From Ancylobacter sp. SL191 (lineage in GTDB: Bacteria; Pseudomonadota; Alphaproteobacteria; Rhizobiales; Xanthobacteraceae), in assembly GCF_026625645.1 (NCBI RefSeq), contig NZ_CP113056.1:4005001-4069000 (forward strand): a stretch of 64,000 nucleotides of DNA. Direction: 5' to 3'. Position 1 is the stretch's first letter. Each line of letters opens with the position of its first letter. Below, in pieces: positions 50,198 through 60,394 of the stretch. The notes under the pieces are model-generated. The model was not told the DNA's origin. It saw only the letters and a program-made list of their open reading frames with translations, and ran no database searches. A program made the translations under genes and the position numbers.

Positions 50198-52408
50198 TCA
50201 CGCCACGGCGGGAAGCTGCTCCAGATGTTTTTCCAGCGTGATCGGGTAGTCGCGCACGCGCACGCCGGTCGCGTTGTAGATGGCATTGGCCACCGCCGCG
50301 CCGACGCCGCACAGGCCGAGCTCGCCGACGCCCTTGGCCTTCATCGGGTTGCTCTTGTCGTCGGCCTCGTCGAGGAAGACGACCTCCTGATGCGGGATGT
50401 CGGCATGAACCGGCACCTCATAGCCGGCGAGGTCGTGATTGACGAAGAAGCCGTAACGCGTATCGACCGCCAGATCCTCCATCAGCGCCCCGCCGACCCC
50501 CATGGTCATGGCGCCGATGACCTGGCTACGGGCGGATTTCGGGTTGAGGATGCGGCCCGCCGCGCACATTGCCAGCATGCGGCGCACACGGGTGACGCCC
50601 GTGTAGCGGTCGACGCCCACCTCGACGAAATGCGCGCCGAAGGTGGAGAGCTGGTAGGTCTCGTCGAGGTTGCCATACTCGATGCCGCCCTCGCCCACCA
50701 GTTCGCCGGCAGCGGCCGCCTCCGCCAGTGAGACCGTGCGGTTGCCGGCCGCGACCCGCCCGCCCTGGAACGCCGCCTCGGCGGAGTTGAAGCCGAGGCG
50801 CTGGGCCACCGCCTCGCGCAGCTTCACGCAGGCGGCATAGACGCCGGAGGTGGAGTTGGCCGCGCCGAACTGCCCACCCGAACCGGCGGAAACCGGGAAG
50901 CGGGAATCGCCGAGCCGCACCGTCACTGCGTCGAGCCCCACCCCCATCATCTCCGCTGCCGTCTGGGCGATGATGGTGTAGCTGCCGGTGCCAATATCGG
51001 TCATGTCGGTCTCGACGGTGACCCGGCCATCGCGGCCAAGGATCACGCGGGCGGCAGACTTCAGGTTGACGTGGTTGCGGAAGGCGGCGGCGACGCCCAT
51101 GCCGACCAGCCAGCGCCCATCGCGCACCTGTCCCGGCATCGCGTTGCGGTGCGACCAGCCGAAGCGTTCGGCGCCCTCGGTCAGGCAGCGCACGAGCTGG
51201 CGTTCGGAGAAGCGCCGTTCCGGTTTTTCGGGATCGACCTGCGTGTCGTTGGTCACGCGGAAAGCGATCGGGTCCATGCCGAGCTTTTCCGCCATCTCGT
51301 CCATGGCGATTTCCAGCGCCATCATGCCGGGCGCCTCACCCGGCGCGCGCATCGAATTGCCCTCGGGCAGGTCGAGCACGGCAAGGCGCAGCGCGGTCAG
51401 CCGGTTCGCGCCGGCATAGAGCAGGCGCGTCTGGCTCACCGCCACCTCGGGCCCGCCATCCTTCTGGTCGCCCGAGCCGCTCTCATGAGCGATGGCGGTG
51501 ATGGTGCCGTCGCGCGCGCAGCCAATGCGGATGCGCTGGCGGGTGGCCGGGCGATGCGTCGTGTTGTTGGCGATAAGCGGGCGCGGCAACGTGACCTTCA
51601 CCGGCCGGCCCGCCACTTTCGCCGCGAGGGCGGCGAGCACCGCGTCGACGCGCAGGAACAGCTTGCCGCCGAACCCGCCGCCAATATAGGGCGAGACCAC
51701 CCGCACCTTGTCCTTGGCCACTCCCAGCGTCTTGGCAAGGTCCGAGCGCCACCAGTCGACCATCTGGGTCGAGGTCCACAGCGTGAGCTGGTCACCCTCC
51801 CACTCCGCGATGGACGCGAACGGCTCCATCATGGCGTGACTCTGGTCGGGCGTGGTGTAGCGGGCGTCGAGTGTCACCGGCGCGGCCGCGAAGGCGCGGT
51901 CGAAATCACCCACACCGTTCACCTCATCGGCCGGCGCGGCGTTGGGATCCTTGGCAGGCTTGGCCGTCTCAAGCGCCTTGGCGAGATCGAAACGCCCCTC
52001 TTCGGGCGCATAGTCCACTTTCACGAGCGCGGCCGCCGCCTGCGCCTGCTCGAAGGTCTCCGCGACCACCACCGCGACCGCCTGGTGGTAGTGATCGACC
52101 CGGTCACCGCCGAACAGCTTCACCGTGTTGTAATCGCCCTTCTCCAGTGTGCCGACATCCAGCGCCGTGACAACGGCGAGCACGCCGGGCGCGGCCTTGG
52201 CGGCGGCCACATCCATCGCGCGGATGCGGCCCTTGGCGATGGCGGCACCGACCACCGCGCCATAGAGGGAGGTGGGAATGTCGCTGTGCTCATAGGCATA
52301 GGTCGCCTGGCCGGTGGTCTTCAACGGGCCGTCGATCCGGTCGCGCGGCTGGCCGACGATGCGCATGCGGTCGATCGGGTTGGCCCCTGCGGGCTTGTCG
52401 AACTTCAT
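50198..52408 (-). CDS. paoC: Molybdenum-binding subunit of a PaoABC-type aldehyde oxidoreductase
   Basis: About 736 residues of the xanthine-dehydrogenase family large subunit, with GGGFGGKLFLRVDAVLAALA, the Moco-region PEGNSMRAPGEAPGMMALE and the catalytic-Glu segment KGVGELGLCGVG near the C-terminus. PaoABC enzymes oxidise aldehydes to acids with molybdopterin cytosine dinucleotide, usually in the periplasm. The start at 52408 (MKFDKPAG) lies 4 bp after the stop of paoB. No dedicated maturation gene (paoD/XdhC type) is nearby. Confidence 0.88.
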   Translation of the reverse strand: MKFDKPAGANPIDRMRIVGQPRDRIDGPLKTTGQATYAYEHSDIPTSLYGAVVGAAIAKGRIRAMDVAAAKAAPGVLAVVTALDVGTLEKGDYNTVKLFGGDRVDHYHQAVAVVVAETFEQAQAAAALVKVDYAPEEGRFDLAKALETAKPAKDPNAAPADEVNGVGDFDRAFAAAPVTLDARYTTPDQSHAMMEPFASIAEWEGDQLTLWTSTQMVDWWRSDLAKTLGVAKDKVRVVSPYIGGGFGGKLFLRVDAVLAALAAKVAGRPVKVTLPRPLIANNTTHRPATRQRIRIGCARDGTITAIAHESGSGDQKDGGPEVAVSQTRLLYAGANRLTALRLAVLDLPEGNSMRAPGEAPGMMALEIAMDEMAEKLGMDPIAFRVTNDTQVDPEKPERRFSERQLVRCLTEGAERFGWSHRNAMPGQVRDGRWLVGMGVAAAFRNHVNLKSAARVILGRDGRVTVETDMTDIGTGSYTIIAQTAAEMMGVGLDAVTVRLGDSRFPVSAGSGGQFGAANSTSGVYAACVKLREAVAQRLGFNSAEAAFQGGRVAAGNRTVSLAEAAAAGELVGEGGIEYGNLDETYQLSTFGAHFVEVGVDRYTGVTRVRRMLAMCAAGRILNPKSARSQVIGAMTMGVGGALMEDLAVDTRYGFFVNHDLAGYEVPVHADIPHQEVVFLDEADDKSNPMKAKGVGELGLCGVGAAVANAIYNATGVRVRDYPITLEKHLEQLPAVA

Positions 52409-52412
52409 GAGT

Positions 52413-53363
52413 TTACCCCATCGCCTGATCAATCACGGCGGCGAGCGCGCGCTCGGCCAGCGGAATCTTGAAACGGTTCTGCTCGGTCGGCCGCGCCTCA
52501 GCGAAGACCTGCGCGGTCACGGCGCGCGCGCCCTGCGGCAGCGCCGCCTCGGCCGCCTCGACCCGCCATGGCTTGTGCGCGACACCGCCAAAGGCGACCG
52601 CTCCCGTCCCGTCCGGCTGGATCACGGCCGCAACCGACACGAGCGCGAAGGCGTAGGACGCACGGTCGCGCACCTTTTGGTAGATCTGCGTGCCGCCGGC
52701 GGGCTTGGGCAGCGTCACGGCGGTGATGAGCTCGCCGCGCTCCAGCACATTGTCGCGCTCGGGCTGATCGCCCGGCAGGCGGTGGAAATCCCCGAACGGG
52801 ATGGTGCGCGTCGTCCCGTCCGCCCGCACGGTCTCCACCTGCGCCTCAAGCACGCGCAGCGCGATCGCCATATCGCCGGGATAGGTGGCGATGCAGTGCT
52901 CGGAGGAGCCAACCACCGCGAGTTGGCGCGAATAGCCGCCAATGGCCGCGCAGCCGGAGCCCGGACGGCGTTTATTGCAGGGCATGTTGGTGTCGTAAAA
53001 ATAGGGGCAGCGCGTGCGCTGGAGCAGATTGCCGGCAGTGGTCGCCTTGTTGCGCAACTGGCCGCTGGCGCCGGCGACGATGGCCCGCGCCAGCACGCCG
53101 TAATCGCGCCGCACCCGCTCATCGCTCGCAAGATCAGTGTTGCTGACCAGCGCGCCTATGCGCAGACCGCCCTCGTCAGTTGGCTCGATGCGGTCGAGGC
53201 CGATATCCTGAATGTCGACGAGGTGGCTGGGAGTCTCGATCTCCAGCTTCATCAGGTCGAGCAGGTTGGTGCCGCCCGCGATGATGCGCGCCTCCGGCCG
53301 CTCAGTGAGGATCCGGGCGGCGCTCGCCGCGTCGGCGGCGCGTTCATAGGTGAAGGGCTTCAT
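52413..53363 (-). CDS. paoB: FAD-binding subunit of a PaoABC-type aldehyde oxidoreductase
   Basis: The 316-residue subunit has the FAD loop [18 protein letters not shown] and the segment [20 protein letters not shown], followed by [13 protein letters not shown]. Those extra cysteines match the [4Fe-4S] insertion specific to PaoB-like subunits, distinguishing it from plain XdhB. The start at 53363 overlaps paoA by 4 nt. It relays electrons from Mo to the Fe-S clusters or acceptor. Confidence 0.88.
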   Translation of the reverse strand: MKPFTYERAADAASAARILTERPEARIIAGGTNLLDLMKLEIETPSHLVDIQDIGLDRIEPTDEGGLRIGALVSNTDLASDERVRRDYGVLARAIVAGASGQLRNKATTAGNLLQRTRCPYFYDTNMPCNKRRPGSGCAAIGGYSRQLAVVGSSEHCIATYPGDMAIALRVLEAQVETVRADGTTRTIPFGDFHRLPGDQPERDNVLERGELITAVTLPKPAGGTQIYQKVRDRASYAFALVSVAAVIQPDGTGAVAFGGVAHKPWRVEAAEAALPQGARAVTAQVFAEARPTEQNRFKIPLAERALAAVIDQAMG

Positions 53364-54022
53364 GCTTTCACTCCCGCCACCTCGGCCATGGCCTCGGCAA
53401 TGTTGGAATAGGCGCCGCAGCGGCAGAGATTGCCGCTCATGCGCTCGCGCATCTCCTCGGTGGTGACCTCCGGCCGCGCCGCGATATCGGCCTGCACATG
53501 GCTGGGAATGCCGCGCCCGATCTCGTCGAGCACCGCCACCGCCGAGCAGATCTGGCCGGGCGTGCAATAGCCGCACTGGTAGCCGTCATGGCGCACGAAC
53601 GCGGCCTGCATCGGGTGCAGATCGTCCGGCGTACCGAGCCCCTCGATGGTGGTAACGGCATCGCCCTCATGCATCACCGCAAGGCTGAGGCAGGCATTGA
53701 TGCGCTGGCCGTTGACGATCACCGTGCAGGCGCCGCATTGGCCGTGATCGCAGCCCTTCTTGGTGCCGGTGAGGTGGAGATGCTCGCGCAGCGCGTCCAG
53801 CAGCGTCGTGCGTGGGTCGAGCGTCAGTTCATGCGCGGTGCCGTTGACCTCGAACCGGACCGGCATCGCCGCGCCCGGTGCGGAGGGTGGCCGCGCGCCG
53901 GGATTATGGGCGGGGCGGGTGGCGGGCGTCTCCGCCGTCGCCGGCGCCGAGGCCAGGGCGGCCGAGGTGGCCCCCACGATCACGCTGCGTCGTGAGACGA
54001 CGACTCCATTCGTTTCCGGCAT
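53360..54022 (-). CDS. paoA: [2Fe-2S] subunit of a PaoABC-type aldehyde oxidoreductase with Tat leader
   Basis: The 220-residue precursor begins with a twin-arginine leader ([19 protein letters not shown]), which would carry the folded complex to the periplasm. The two iron-sulfur clusters are bound by [11 protein letters not shown] with a following NACL, and by CGYC with [10 protein letters not shown]. It heads the pao operon. The leader, with the [4Fe-4S]-bearing partner, is the classic PaoABC combination. Confidence 0.9.
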   Translation of the reverse strand: MPETNGVVVSRRSVIVGATSAALASAPATAETPATRPAHNPGARPPSAPGAAMPVRFEVNGTAHELTLDPRTTLLDALREHLHLTGTKKGCDHGQCGACTVIVNGQRINACLSLAVMHEGDAVTTIEGLGTPDDLHPMQAAFVRHDGYQCGYCTPGQICSAVAVLDEIGRGIPSHVQADIAARPEVTTEEMRERMSGNLCRCGAYSNIAEAMAEVAGVKA

Positions 54023-54270
54023 CGACCGCAATCTCCCTGTTCCCGGCAAAGGTGCCGGCGCGGGTCACGGTCGATGAACGGCGAGACCCCAGCCGGCCCG
54101 CCTATAACGCGCTGCGCTGCAAACGGGTCACGCGGCCTCGCTGATTAGTGATGGCCCGCCGGGGCGTCGCACTGAGGTTACCTTCGCCGCCCGGTGCCGT
54201 TGCATCCAGTCCGGCAAGCTGATCAAACTTGACGTAGGGACAAGGCTACCACCGTGCCGGGGGGACCGAG

Positions 54271-57200
54271 ATGCGCGAGGCTTATTGTTCGGTGCGACGC
54301 CGGCCATTACATCAGCACCTGTCGGCGTCCCTGATGACGGTTTCAGCTTTCTGGGGCTGCGGTTTCGTCAACACGGCAGCTGCCTACGATATCCCGCTCG
54401 CCTATGACGAGGCCCCGAGCAATGACAGTTATCGACTGACCATCACGGTAGGCGTGGGCGGCGCTCTCCCCCAGACCTACCTATTTGATACGGGGTCGTC
54501 CGCCTTCAACGCGGATTTCAACTTTACCGCCGGTTCAGCGCCGGCCAGCTTCACGCCCGTTACCAGTTCGCCGTCGCCCTTTTATTTCACCTATGGCGAT
54601 GCGGGAGCGACGCATGGCTTTTATGAATCCGCCATCGGCGTCAACGAGATCTCCTTCTATCGCGACGTGAATTCCCCGGCCGTCACCACCATCACCACGC
54701 CAGGTTCCGGCTTTCTCATGGGGGACATCGAGTACCCCGTCATCATTACCTACGACACCAATAATAACCCCATCTACACGCCGACGTCGGAGACAGCCGG
54801 AGACGCGAAGGGGCTGGCCGGAACCTTCGGCGCGGCCAATGCGACGACGGATCGGTATGGGAACGTCCTGTTCGGCGGCATTCTCGGGCAGGCGACGACG
54901 TCCGGCTATGTGATCGCGGCGAACTGTCTGTCTGAGGGCACCGGTTGCAATCCCCACGTCATTCTCGATCTCACGCCCTCGATCAGGGCCCAGTTCGACT
55001 CCGTCTTCCAATGGTCGACGACCGGCGCGGCTTTTCCGGTATCCGGCGCCAACAGTGCTGGCCTCTACTCCATCACATTGAACTACACGGTCATAGGCTC
55101 AGGAAATACCGGCACCTATCCCTATGCGGCGGAGACATTGCTGGATTCGGGAACCAATACCTACAATCTCTACCTGAACTCGTCGGTCAGTAGCGCGGCG
55201 CTGAACGCGCTGGCGACGCTGGTGGTCAGCGATCCCCAGACCGACGCGGTACTGCAGACGGTGGAAAGCCAGTCGTCGGGCCCGGACATCGTCAATGTGG
55301 CCATAGGCGGCGCGATGGACCGGACGATCCTGGGCATCGGGTTCTTCATGGGGAATTCGGTGGTCTATGATCTCGCGAACAACCTGACCGGCATCACCTC
55401 CTTCTTCGTGACCGACACGTCGGTCGAAACGACGCCCGTCTCGCCCCTCACCATCGGCGCGACGACGGGCAATAATGGCCAGCTCGGCATGGCCGGGGTG
55501 ATTTCCGGCGCCGGCGACGTCGTGGTGACCGCCGGCGGGCAGGCGAAGCTGAGCGCGGCGAACACCTATAGCGGCGCCACGCGCATCGACACGAATGGCT
55601 GGCTCGCCCTCGTCGGGCCGGGCAGCATCGCCCAGTCCTCCGGCGTGGAGACCAATGGCGTCTTCGACATTTCCGGCACCGGCATCGTGCCCGGTATCGT
55701 CGGCCTGACCACCACCGGCGCCTCCATCACCAGCCTGTCGGGCGCCGGAACGGTTCGGCTGGGCGGGCAGACCTTGATGCTGACCGACGCCTCCGGCACG
55801 TTCTCCGGCAGCATCGCGGATGGCGGCTATGACGGCGGCACCGGCGGCGGCCTCATCATTGCCGGCGGCACTGAAACGCTGACGGGCGCCAGCAGCTATA
55901 CCGGGGGCACGGCCGTCGCGGCCGGCGCCACCCTCGTCCTGAGCGGATCCATTCAAGGCGATGTCGTCAATGACGGCATCGTGCAGAACACCGGGTCGAT
56001 CGCTGGCTCGGTGCTCAATACGGGTTGGCTTGCCGACAATGGATCGATCGGCGGCTCCGTGCTCAATGACGGCCTCCTCACCGGTAATGGTACGATCGGC
56101 GGTGGGCTCGTGGTTTCCAGCGGCGGCGTGGTCGCCCCCGGCAATTCCATCGGTACGCTCATGGTCGCCGGAAGCGTCGTGTTCCAGCCGGGTTCGACCT
56201 ATCTGGTCGAGCTCGGCCCAAATGGCACGAGCGACCGGATCGAGGCCGGCGGCACCATCGATGTGCAGGGCGGGACGCTCATGCTCGAGGCGACCGAGGG
56301 CACCGTCCTCGGCCTCGCCACCTTTACCTTCTTCACCGCGACCGGCGGCGTGACCGGGCAGTTCGCGACCATTAGCGACGACTTCGCTACCCAATACCCC
56401 TTCCTAAGCTTTACGACCCGCTATGGCGCAAACGGGCTGACGGTCCAAAGCCTGCGCAGCGGCGTGCCTTTCACCGCCGCCGCCCAGACTGCCAGCCAGG
56501 CGGCCGTCGCCGGCGCGCTCGACACGTTGCCGCTCGACAGCCCCCTCATGGACGCGGTTGTCTCGCTCAATGACTCCAGCGCTCCCGCCGCCTTCACCGC
56601 GCTGTCGGGCGGGATCTATCCCTCCGTTCAGACCGTGCTTCAGGCCCAGTCAATCTATCTGCGCGATGCCGTCAGCGGCCGCCTGCGTCAGGCCGCCGGA
56701 GCCGCCACCGGCGAGGCCAACAGCCCGAAGACCGCCGCGCTCCTTCCCGGCTTCCTGCCGACCGTCTGGACGCAGGCCTATGGCGGCTGGGGCGACGGCG
56801 AGGGCAGCAACGGCGTGTCCGACGTCTCCCGCTCCATCGCTGGCTTCATCGCCGGCATCGACAACCCGATCGGCGACAATGCCCGCATCGGCATCGCCGG
56901 CGGCTATTCGCAGTCGCAGTTCGACTCGGCGGCGCTCGGCTCCACGGGTGACAGCGCCAATTACGACCTCGCTCTCTATGGCAGCGCCCAGTTCGGTGCC
57001 CTCGGCCTGCGGCTCGGCGCCAGCTACACTTGGCACGACGTGTCGGTGAACCGCACGGTGGCAATCCCGGGCTACGCCGACGCGCTGACCTCTTCCTATG
57101 ACGCCGATACCACCCAGCTCTTCGCCGATGTCGGCTATGGCATCGCCACGCCCTATGCCGATTTCGAGCCCTTCGCCGCCATCGCCTATGTCAACCTCCA

Positions 57201-57579
57201 CACCGACGCCATGAGCGAGAGCGGCGGTGCGGCGGCCTTGCAGAGCGGCGCGGATACGCAGGAGAACACCTTCACGACGCTCGGCCTGCGCGCCGCCAAG
57301 GCTTTCACCATCAAGGGCGGTATCCTGACGGCCTCGGCGAGCCTCGGCTGGCAATATGCCTTCGGCGACACCACGCCGGTCTCCACCCTGTCTTTCGAGA
57401 GCGGCGGCGCGGCGTTCCAGCAGAGCGGCACGCCGATCGCCCGCAACGCCGCCATCGTCCGGCTCGGGGTCGACATCGCCACCAACCCGAACGTCACCTT
57501 CGGCGTTCACTACGCCGGCCAACTCGCCGATGCGTCGCAGGACAACGCCATCAGCGGCAGGCTTGCGATCCGGTTTTGA
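54271..57579 (+). CDS. Autotransporter with a pepsin-like (A1-type) aspartic protease passenger
   Basis: A 1,102-residue outer-membrane autotransporter. After a long signal region (to about residue 38) the passenger starts with features of pepsin-family proteases: LFDTGSSAF (Asp73), a flap-like FTYGDAGATHGFYESAIGV (Tyr108), FGGILGQA (201-208), the second catalytic motif LLDSGTNTY (Asp292), and RTILGIGFFMGNSVVYDLAN near 351-370. The aspartates are 219 residues apart in one chain, as expected for a two-lobed enzyme. Next come passenger-associated beta-helix repeats (about 410-780) and a 12-strand barrel domain from about residue 831, starting VWTQAYGGWGD and ending in Phe. No neighbouring gene appears related. 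Proteolytic activity is inferred. Confidence 0.82.
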   Translation: MREAYCSVRRRPLHQHLSASLMTVSAFWGCGFVNTAAAYDIPLAYDEAPSNDSYRLTITVGVGGALPQTYLFDTGSSAFNADFNFTAGSAPASFTPVTSSPSPFYFTYGDAGATHGFYESAIGVNEISFYRDVNSPAVTTITTPGSGFLMGDIEYPVIITYDTNNNPIYTPTSETAGDAKGLAGTFGAANATTDRYGNVLFGGILGQATTSGYVIAANCLSEGTGCNPHVILDLTPSIRAQFDSVFQWSTTGAAFPVSGANSAGLYSITLNYTVIGSGNTGTYPYAAETLLDSGTNTYNLYLNSSVSSAALNALATLVVSDPQTDAVLQTVESQSSGPDIVNVAIGGAMDRTILGIGFFMGNSVVYDLANNLTGITSFFVTDTSVETTPVSPLTIGATTGNNGQLGMAGVISGAGDVVVTAGGQAKLSAANTYSGATRIDTNGWLALVGPGSIAQSSGVETNGVFDISGTGIVPGIVGLTTTGASITSLSGAGTVRLGGQTLMLTDASGTFSGSIADGGYDGGTGGGLIIAGGTETLTGASSYTGGTAVAAGATLVLSGSIQGDVVNDGIVQNTGSIAGSVLNTGWLADNGSIGGSVLNDGLLTGNGTIGGGLVVSSGGVVAPGNSIGTLMVAGSVVFQPGSTYLVELGPNGTSDRIEAGGTIDVQGGTLMLEATEGTVLGLATFTFFTATGGVTGQFATISDDFATQYPFLSFTTRYGANGLTVQSLRSGVPFTAAAQTASQAAVAGALDTLPLDSPLMDAVVSLNDSSAPAAFTALSGGIYPSVQTVLQAQSIYLRDAVSGRLRQAAGAATGEANSPKTAALLPGFLPTVWTQAYGGWGDGEGSNGVSDVSRSIAGFIAGIDNPIGDNARIGIAGGYSQSQFDSAALGSTGDSANYDLALYGSAQFGALGLRLGASYTWHDVSVNRTVAIPGYADALTSSYDADTTQLFADVGYGIATPYADFEPFAAIAYVNLHTDAMSESGGAAALQSGADTQENTFTTLGLRAAKAFTIKGGILTASASLGWQYAFGDTTPVSTLSFESGGAAFQQSGTPIARNAAIVRLGVDIATNPNVTFGVHYAGQLADASQDNAISGRLAIRF

Positions 57580-57674
57580 CTGGGGACGGCGAGGCGTGCT
57601 TAGCCCTCAGGACTATCGGCGAAGTCCCGTTGTCCTGACCGGCCGGCTCGCACGGGGCGCGACGACGCCGGAGC

Positions 57675-58205
57675 CTACTTCATCGGTCGCTTCTCGAGCT
57701 TCCGGGCGAGCGTCCGGCGGTGCATGCCGAGCCGGCGGGCGGTCTCGGAGATGTTGAAGTCGGTCTCCACCAGCGTTTCGTGGATGCGCTCCCATTCGAG
57801 GCTCTTGAGCGAGGTCGGGCGCCCCTGTAGCGGCACCGACACATCGCCCTCGACGCGCGCGAAGGCCTTCTCGATGTCGTCAGTGTTGGCGGGCTTAGGC
57901 AGATAATGGCTCGCCCCGAGCTTGATCGCCTCGACCGCCGTGGCGATGCTGGCGAAGCCGGTCAGCACCACGATGCGGATGGCAGGATCGTGGGCGTGCA
58001 GCACCTTCACGCATTCCAACCCGGATTCGCCGCCGAGCTTGAGGTCCACCACAGCGAAACGGGGCGCCCTGTCGACAAGAAGCCGTGTGACCGCATCGAG
58101 ATCGGCACAATGGTCGACGGCGTAGCCACGACGCTCGAAGGAGCGCCGGAGCACGCGGGCGAGGCTGCTGTCATCCTCCACGATGAGCAGGTGGCGATCC
58201 GTCAC
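57675..58205 (-). CDS. regA: RegA/ActR/PrrA-family response regulator
   Basis: A 176-residue regulator: receiver with EDD at 10-12, phosphoacceptor Asp54 and KPANTDD; then a Fis-like DNA-binding helix ETDFNISETARRLGMHRRTL at the C-terminus. This compact form is diagnostic of RegA/ActR/PrrA. It controls respiration, CO2 fixation and other redox genes in alphaproteobacteria. It overlaps the regB stop by 4 nt and is thus coupled to it. The usual senC gene is not adjacent. Confidence 0.95.
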   Translation of the reverse strand: MTDRHLLIVEDDSSLARVLRRSFERRGYAVDHCADLDAVTRLLVDRAPRFAVVDLKLGGESGLECVKVLHAHDPAIRIVVLTGFASIATAVEAIKLGASHYLPKPANTDDIEKAFARVEGDVSVPLQGRPTSLKSLEWERIHETLVETDFNISETARRLGMHRRTLARKLEKRPMK

Positions 58206-59482
58206 GCGCCCGTCTCCGACAGGGCCGCCAGCGGGAGGCGCAGCATCACGCAGGCCCCGCCTTCCGGCCGGTTGCGCGCCTCGACCGAACCGCCCAGCCG
58301 CCGCAGCACATTGACCACGAGGAACAGCCCCAGCCCGGCGCCCGCACCCGGCTTGGTGGAGCGGTAGGGCGTGCCGAGTTCGGCGAGAATATCGGCGGGG
58401 AAGCCGCCGCCGCGATCCGTCACCTCCACGACAAGGCTGCCGTCGCGCCGGGTCGCACGGAGAACCAACCCGTCCGGTGAGGCCTCCAGCGCATTGTCGA
58501 GCACATTGACCAGCACCTGCCTGAGCGCGAGATCGGAGATGATGGGCTCATCAGGTTCGAAACCATTGTCATAGGCGAAGCCGGCCGGCGCGCGGGCCGT
58601 GCGCCAATCCGCCACCGCCGCATCGAGAAAATGGCGTACGGTAGTGCGCACCGTGCCTTCGCCCCGCGCCTCGCCGGACGACAGAAGGATGCCGGTGACG
58701 ATCGCCTTGCAGCGAGCGAGCTGGCCCTGCATTTCCGCGATGTCCTGTGTAAGGTCCGGGTCGGCCGCGAGAACCGGAAGGCTCTCCCAGTCCTTGAGGA
58801 TAACCGACAGCGTGGTGAGCGGCGTGCCCAACTCATGCGCCGCGCCGGAGGCGAGCAGGCCCATGCGCACGATGTGCTCCTCCTCGACCGACTGCCGGCG
58901 CAACTCGGCGAGGTGCGCGTCGCGTGCCCGCAGATTGGCTGTGATGCGGGTGATGAACAGCACCAGCAGGCAAGCGGTCAGCACGAAGCAGATGAACATG
59001 CCCTGCACATGCAGGTTCCAGAAGCCACCCATATGGCTATGCGGCATCACCAGATCACGGTACCAGACGGTGAGGCTGACGAAGCAGCCGGTGGTGATCG
59101 CCACCAGCGTCCAGACCGACCAGGCCTCCAGCAGCATCGAACCGAGGATGACCTGAAGCAGAAACAGCGAGATGAAGGGGTTCTGCGCGCCGCCGCTCAG
59201 ATAGAGCTGCACGGTGAGGGCCGCGACATCCAGCAGCAGTTCGATGAACAACTCGGTATTGGTCACGCTCTCCTGCCGGCGGTAGCGCAGCAGGCTGACA
59301 ATGTTGAGCGCCAGCAGGAACACCACCACCGCCAGCATCTCCGCCAGCGGCAAGGCGATGGCGAATTCGAAATGCACCAGCCAGATGGTCACTAGCTGAC
59401 CGATGACCGCGATCCAGCGCAGCTGGGCGAGCAGCAGTAGATTCTTGCGGTTGGTGGTGTCGACGGTGGTCAGCGGCGCCAC
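58202..59482 (-). CDS. regB: RegB/ActS/PrrB-family redox-sensing histidine kinase
   Basis: A 426-residue membrane kinase with about six N-terminal membrane segments, the ubiquinone-site motif GGAQNPF (97-103), the phosphoacceptor block SGAAHELGTPLTTLS (His216) and the redox-active cysteine region QLARCKAIV (Cys258). The ATPase domain follows (TDRGGGFP, GAGLGLFLVVNVLRRLGG). These are all RegB signatures. It senses quinone redox state and phosphorylates RegA. The nearby cbb3 operon is a textbook target, though direct regulation here is inference. Confidence 0.95.
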   Translation of the reverse strand: MAPLTTVDTTNRKNLLLLAQLRWIAVIGQLVTIWLVHFEFAIALPLAEMLAVVVFLLALNIVSLLRYRRQESVTNTELFIELLLDVAALTVQLYLSGGAQNPFISLFLLQVILGSMLLEAWSVWTLVAITTGCFVSLTVWYRDLVMPHSHMGGFWNLHVQGMFICFVLTACLLVLFITRITANLRARDAHLAELRRQSVEEEHIVRMGLLASGAAHELGTPLTTLSVILKDWESLPVLAADPDLTQDIAEMQGQLARCKAIVTGILLSSGEARGEGTVRTTVRHFLDAAVADWRTARAPAGFAYDNGFEPDEPIISDLALRQVLVNVLDNALEASPDGLVLRATRRDGSLVVEVTDRGGGFPADILAELGTPYRSTKPGAGAGLGLFLVVNVLRRLGGSVEARNRPEGGACVMLRLPLAALSETGA

Positions 59483-59797
59483 GGCTACTCAACTCCCGGT
59501 GCCGGCGCGCGGCTGCGTGTTCTCGTCATGTCGACCCAGAGGTGGGCGCGCAGCCAATCCGCGCCTTGCTGCCTCTTCTAGGCGCCACGCGCCTTGACGC
59601 CCATTGGGCATTCTGTCCAAGCGCGCCGTCTCAAGCCTCCTGCTACGTCATGCCTTGATCTGTCGCATGCGGCGGCCCTGCCGGCCGCCCTAGAGAACCG
59701 TTGCACACCCCGTGTGGCAATGGCGGGGAGACTCATGCCGTCGTCAAGGCCCGGCACAGCACGGCCGCCCGACGCCTCCCGGCGGAGCGGGCAAGGC

Positions 59798-60121
59798 TCA
59801 GAATGCGCCTGCGCGGGGCTTGCGCCGCAGGGCGACGGGCGCGCGCGCCGGCAACAGTCGTGCCACCGGGGCGCGCCGTCCGCCGCCGTCATCCTCGTCC
59901 CGGTCGGCGAGCAGCATGATAGCAAATCCCATTTGCACGCTGGCGAAGGTGATGCCGACCGAGACCGTCAGCACCAGCAACGCGATCATGCCGATGGGCG
60001 AAGCCGCGATCAGCGACCCGAGCCGTGCAATGTCGAAGACCAGCAGGGCGCCGACGAAGATCATCGCCAGCACGAGACCGACCAGCGCGTGGCGCAGCAG
60101 GAAACGGACGAGTTGGGGCAT
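59798..60121 (-). CDS. Small membrane protein upstream of regB
   Basis: A 107-residue protein with two or three membrane segments (LLRHALVGLVLAMIFVGALL and IGMIALLVLTVSVGITFASV) and a basic, Arg/Pro-rich tail. No named family is recognised. It starts 15 bp after the next upstream small membrane gene; both read away from ccoN. A link to cytochrome oxidase assembly is possible only by position. Confidence 0.65.
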   Translation of the reverse strand: MPQLVRFLLRHALVGLVLAMIFVGALLVFDIARLGSLIAASPIGMIALLVLTVSVGITFASVQMGFAIMLLADRDEDDGGGRRAPVARLLPARAPVALRRKPRAGAF

Positions 60122-60136
60122 GGCCGGGTCTCCGCA

Positions 60137-60394
60137 TCAGGCCGAACGGACCGGGCGGCGCATGAGATGGACCACCTCGGCGGCGCACATGGCGCCAGCA
60201 TAGACGCTCGCCAAGGCAGCGAAGAGCGCGAAGCCGCGATCCCCGGCCATGGCCACGCCAGCCAGCGCCAGCAAGGCCAGCATGCCATGAGCGAGCCCGA
60301 GCCACCAGCCGACCGCATCGCCACGCCCGCGCAGCGCGAGAAACAGCACCGCCAGTGGCGCAGCCGCCAGCATTATGAAGACGGAAGACGTCAT
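60137..60394 (-). CDS. Small membrane protein divergent from ccoN
   Basis: An 85-residue protein with three predicted membrane segments (VFIMLAAAPLAVLFLAL, WWLGLAHGMLALLALAGVAM, GFALFAALASVYAGAM). It resembles small hypothetical proteins near cbb3 oxidase genes in some alphaproteobacteria, but no function is assigned. It is divergent from ccoN across a 127-bp AT-rich promoter region and precedes the other small membrane gene by 15 bp. Confidence 0.6.
   Translation of the reverse strand: MTSSVFIMLAAAPLAVLFLALRGRGDAVGWWLGLAHGMLALLALAGVAMAGDRGFALFAALASVYAGAMCAAEVVHLMRRPVRSA

Noticed and set aside
55099..56394. A 431-codon antisense frame inside the autotransporter gene
   Set aside because: The autotransporter frame has coherent protease, repeat and barrel domains; the antisense frame is low-complexity.
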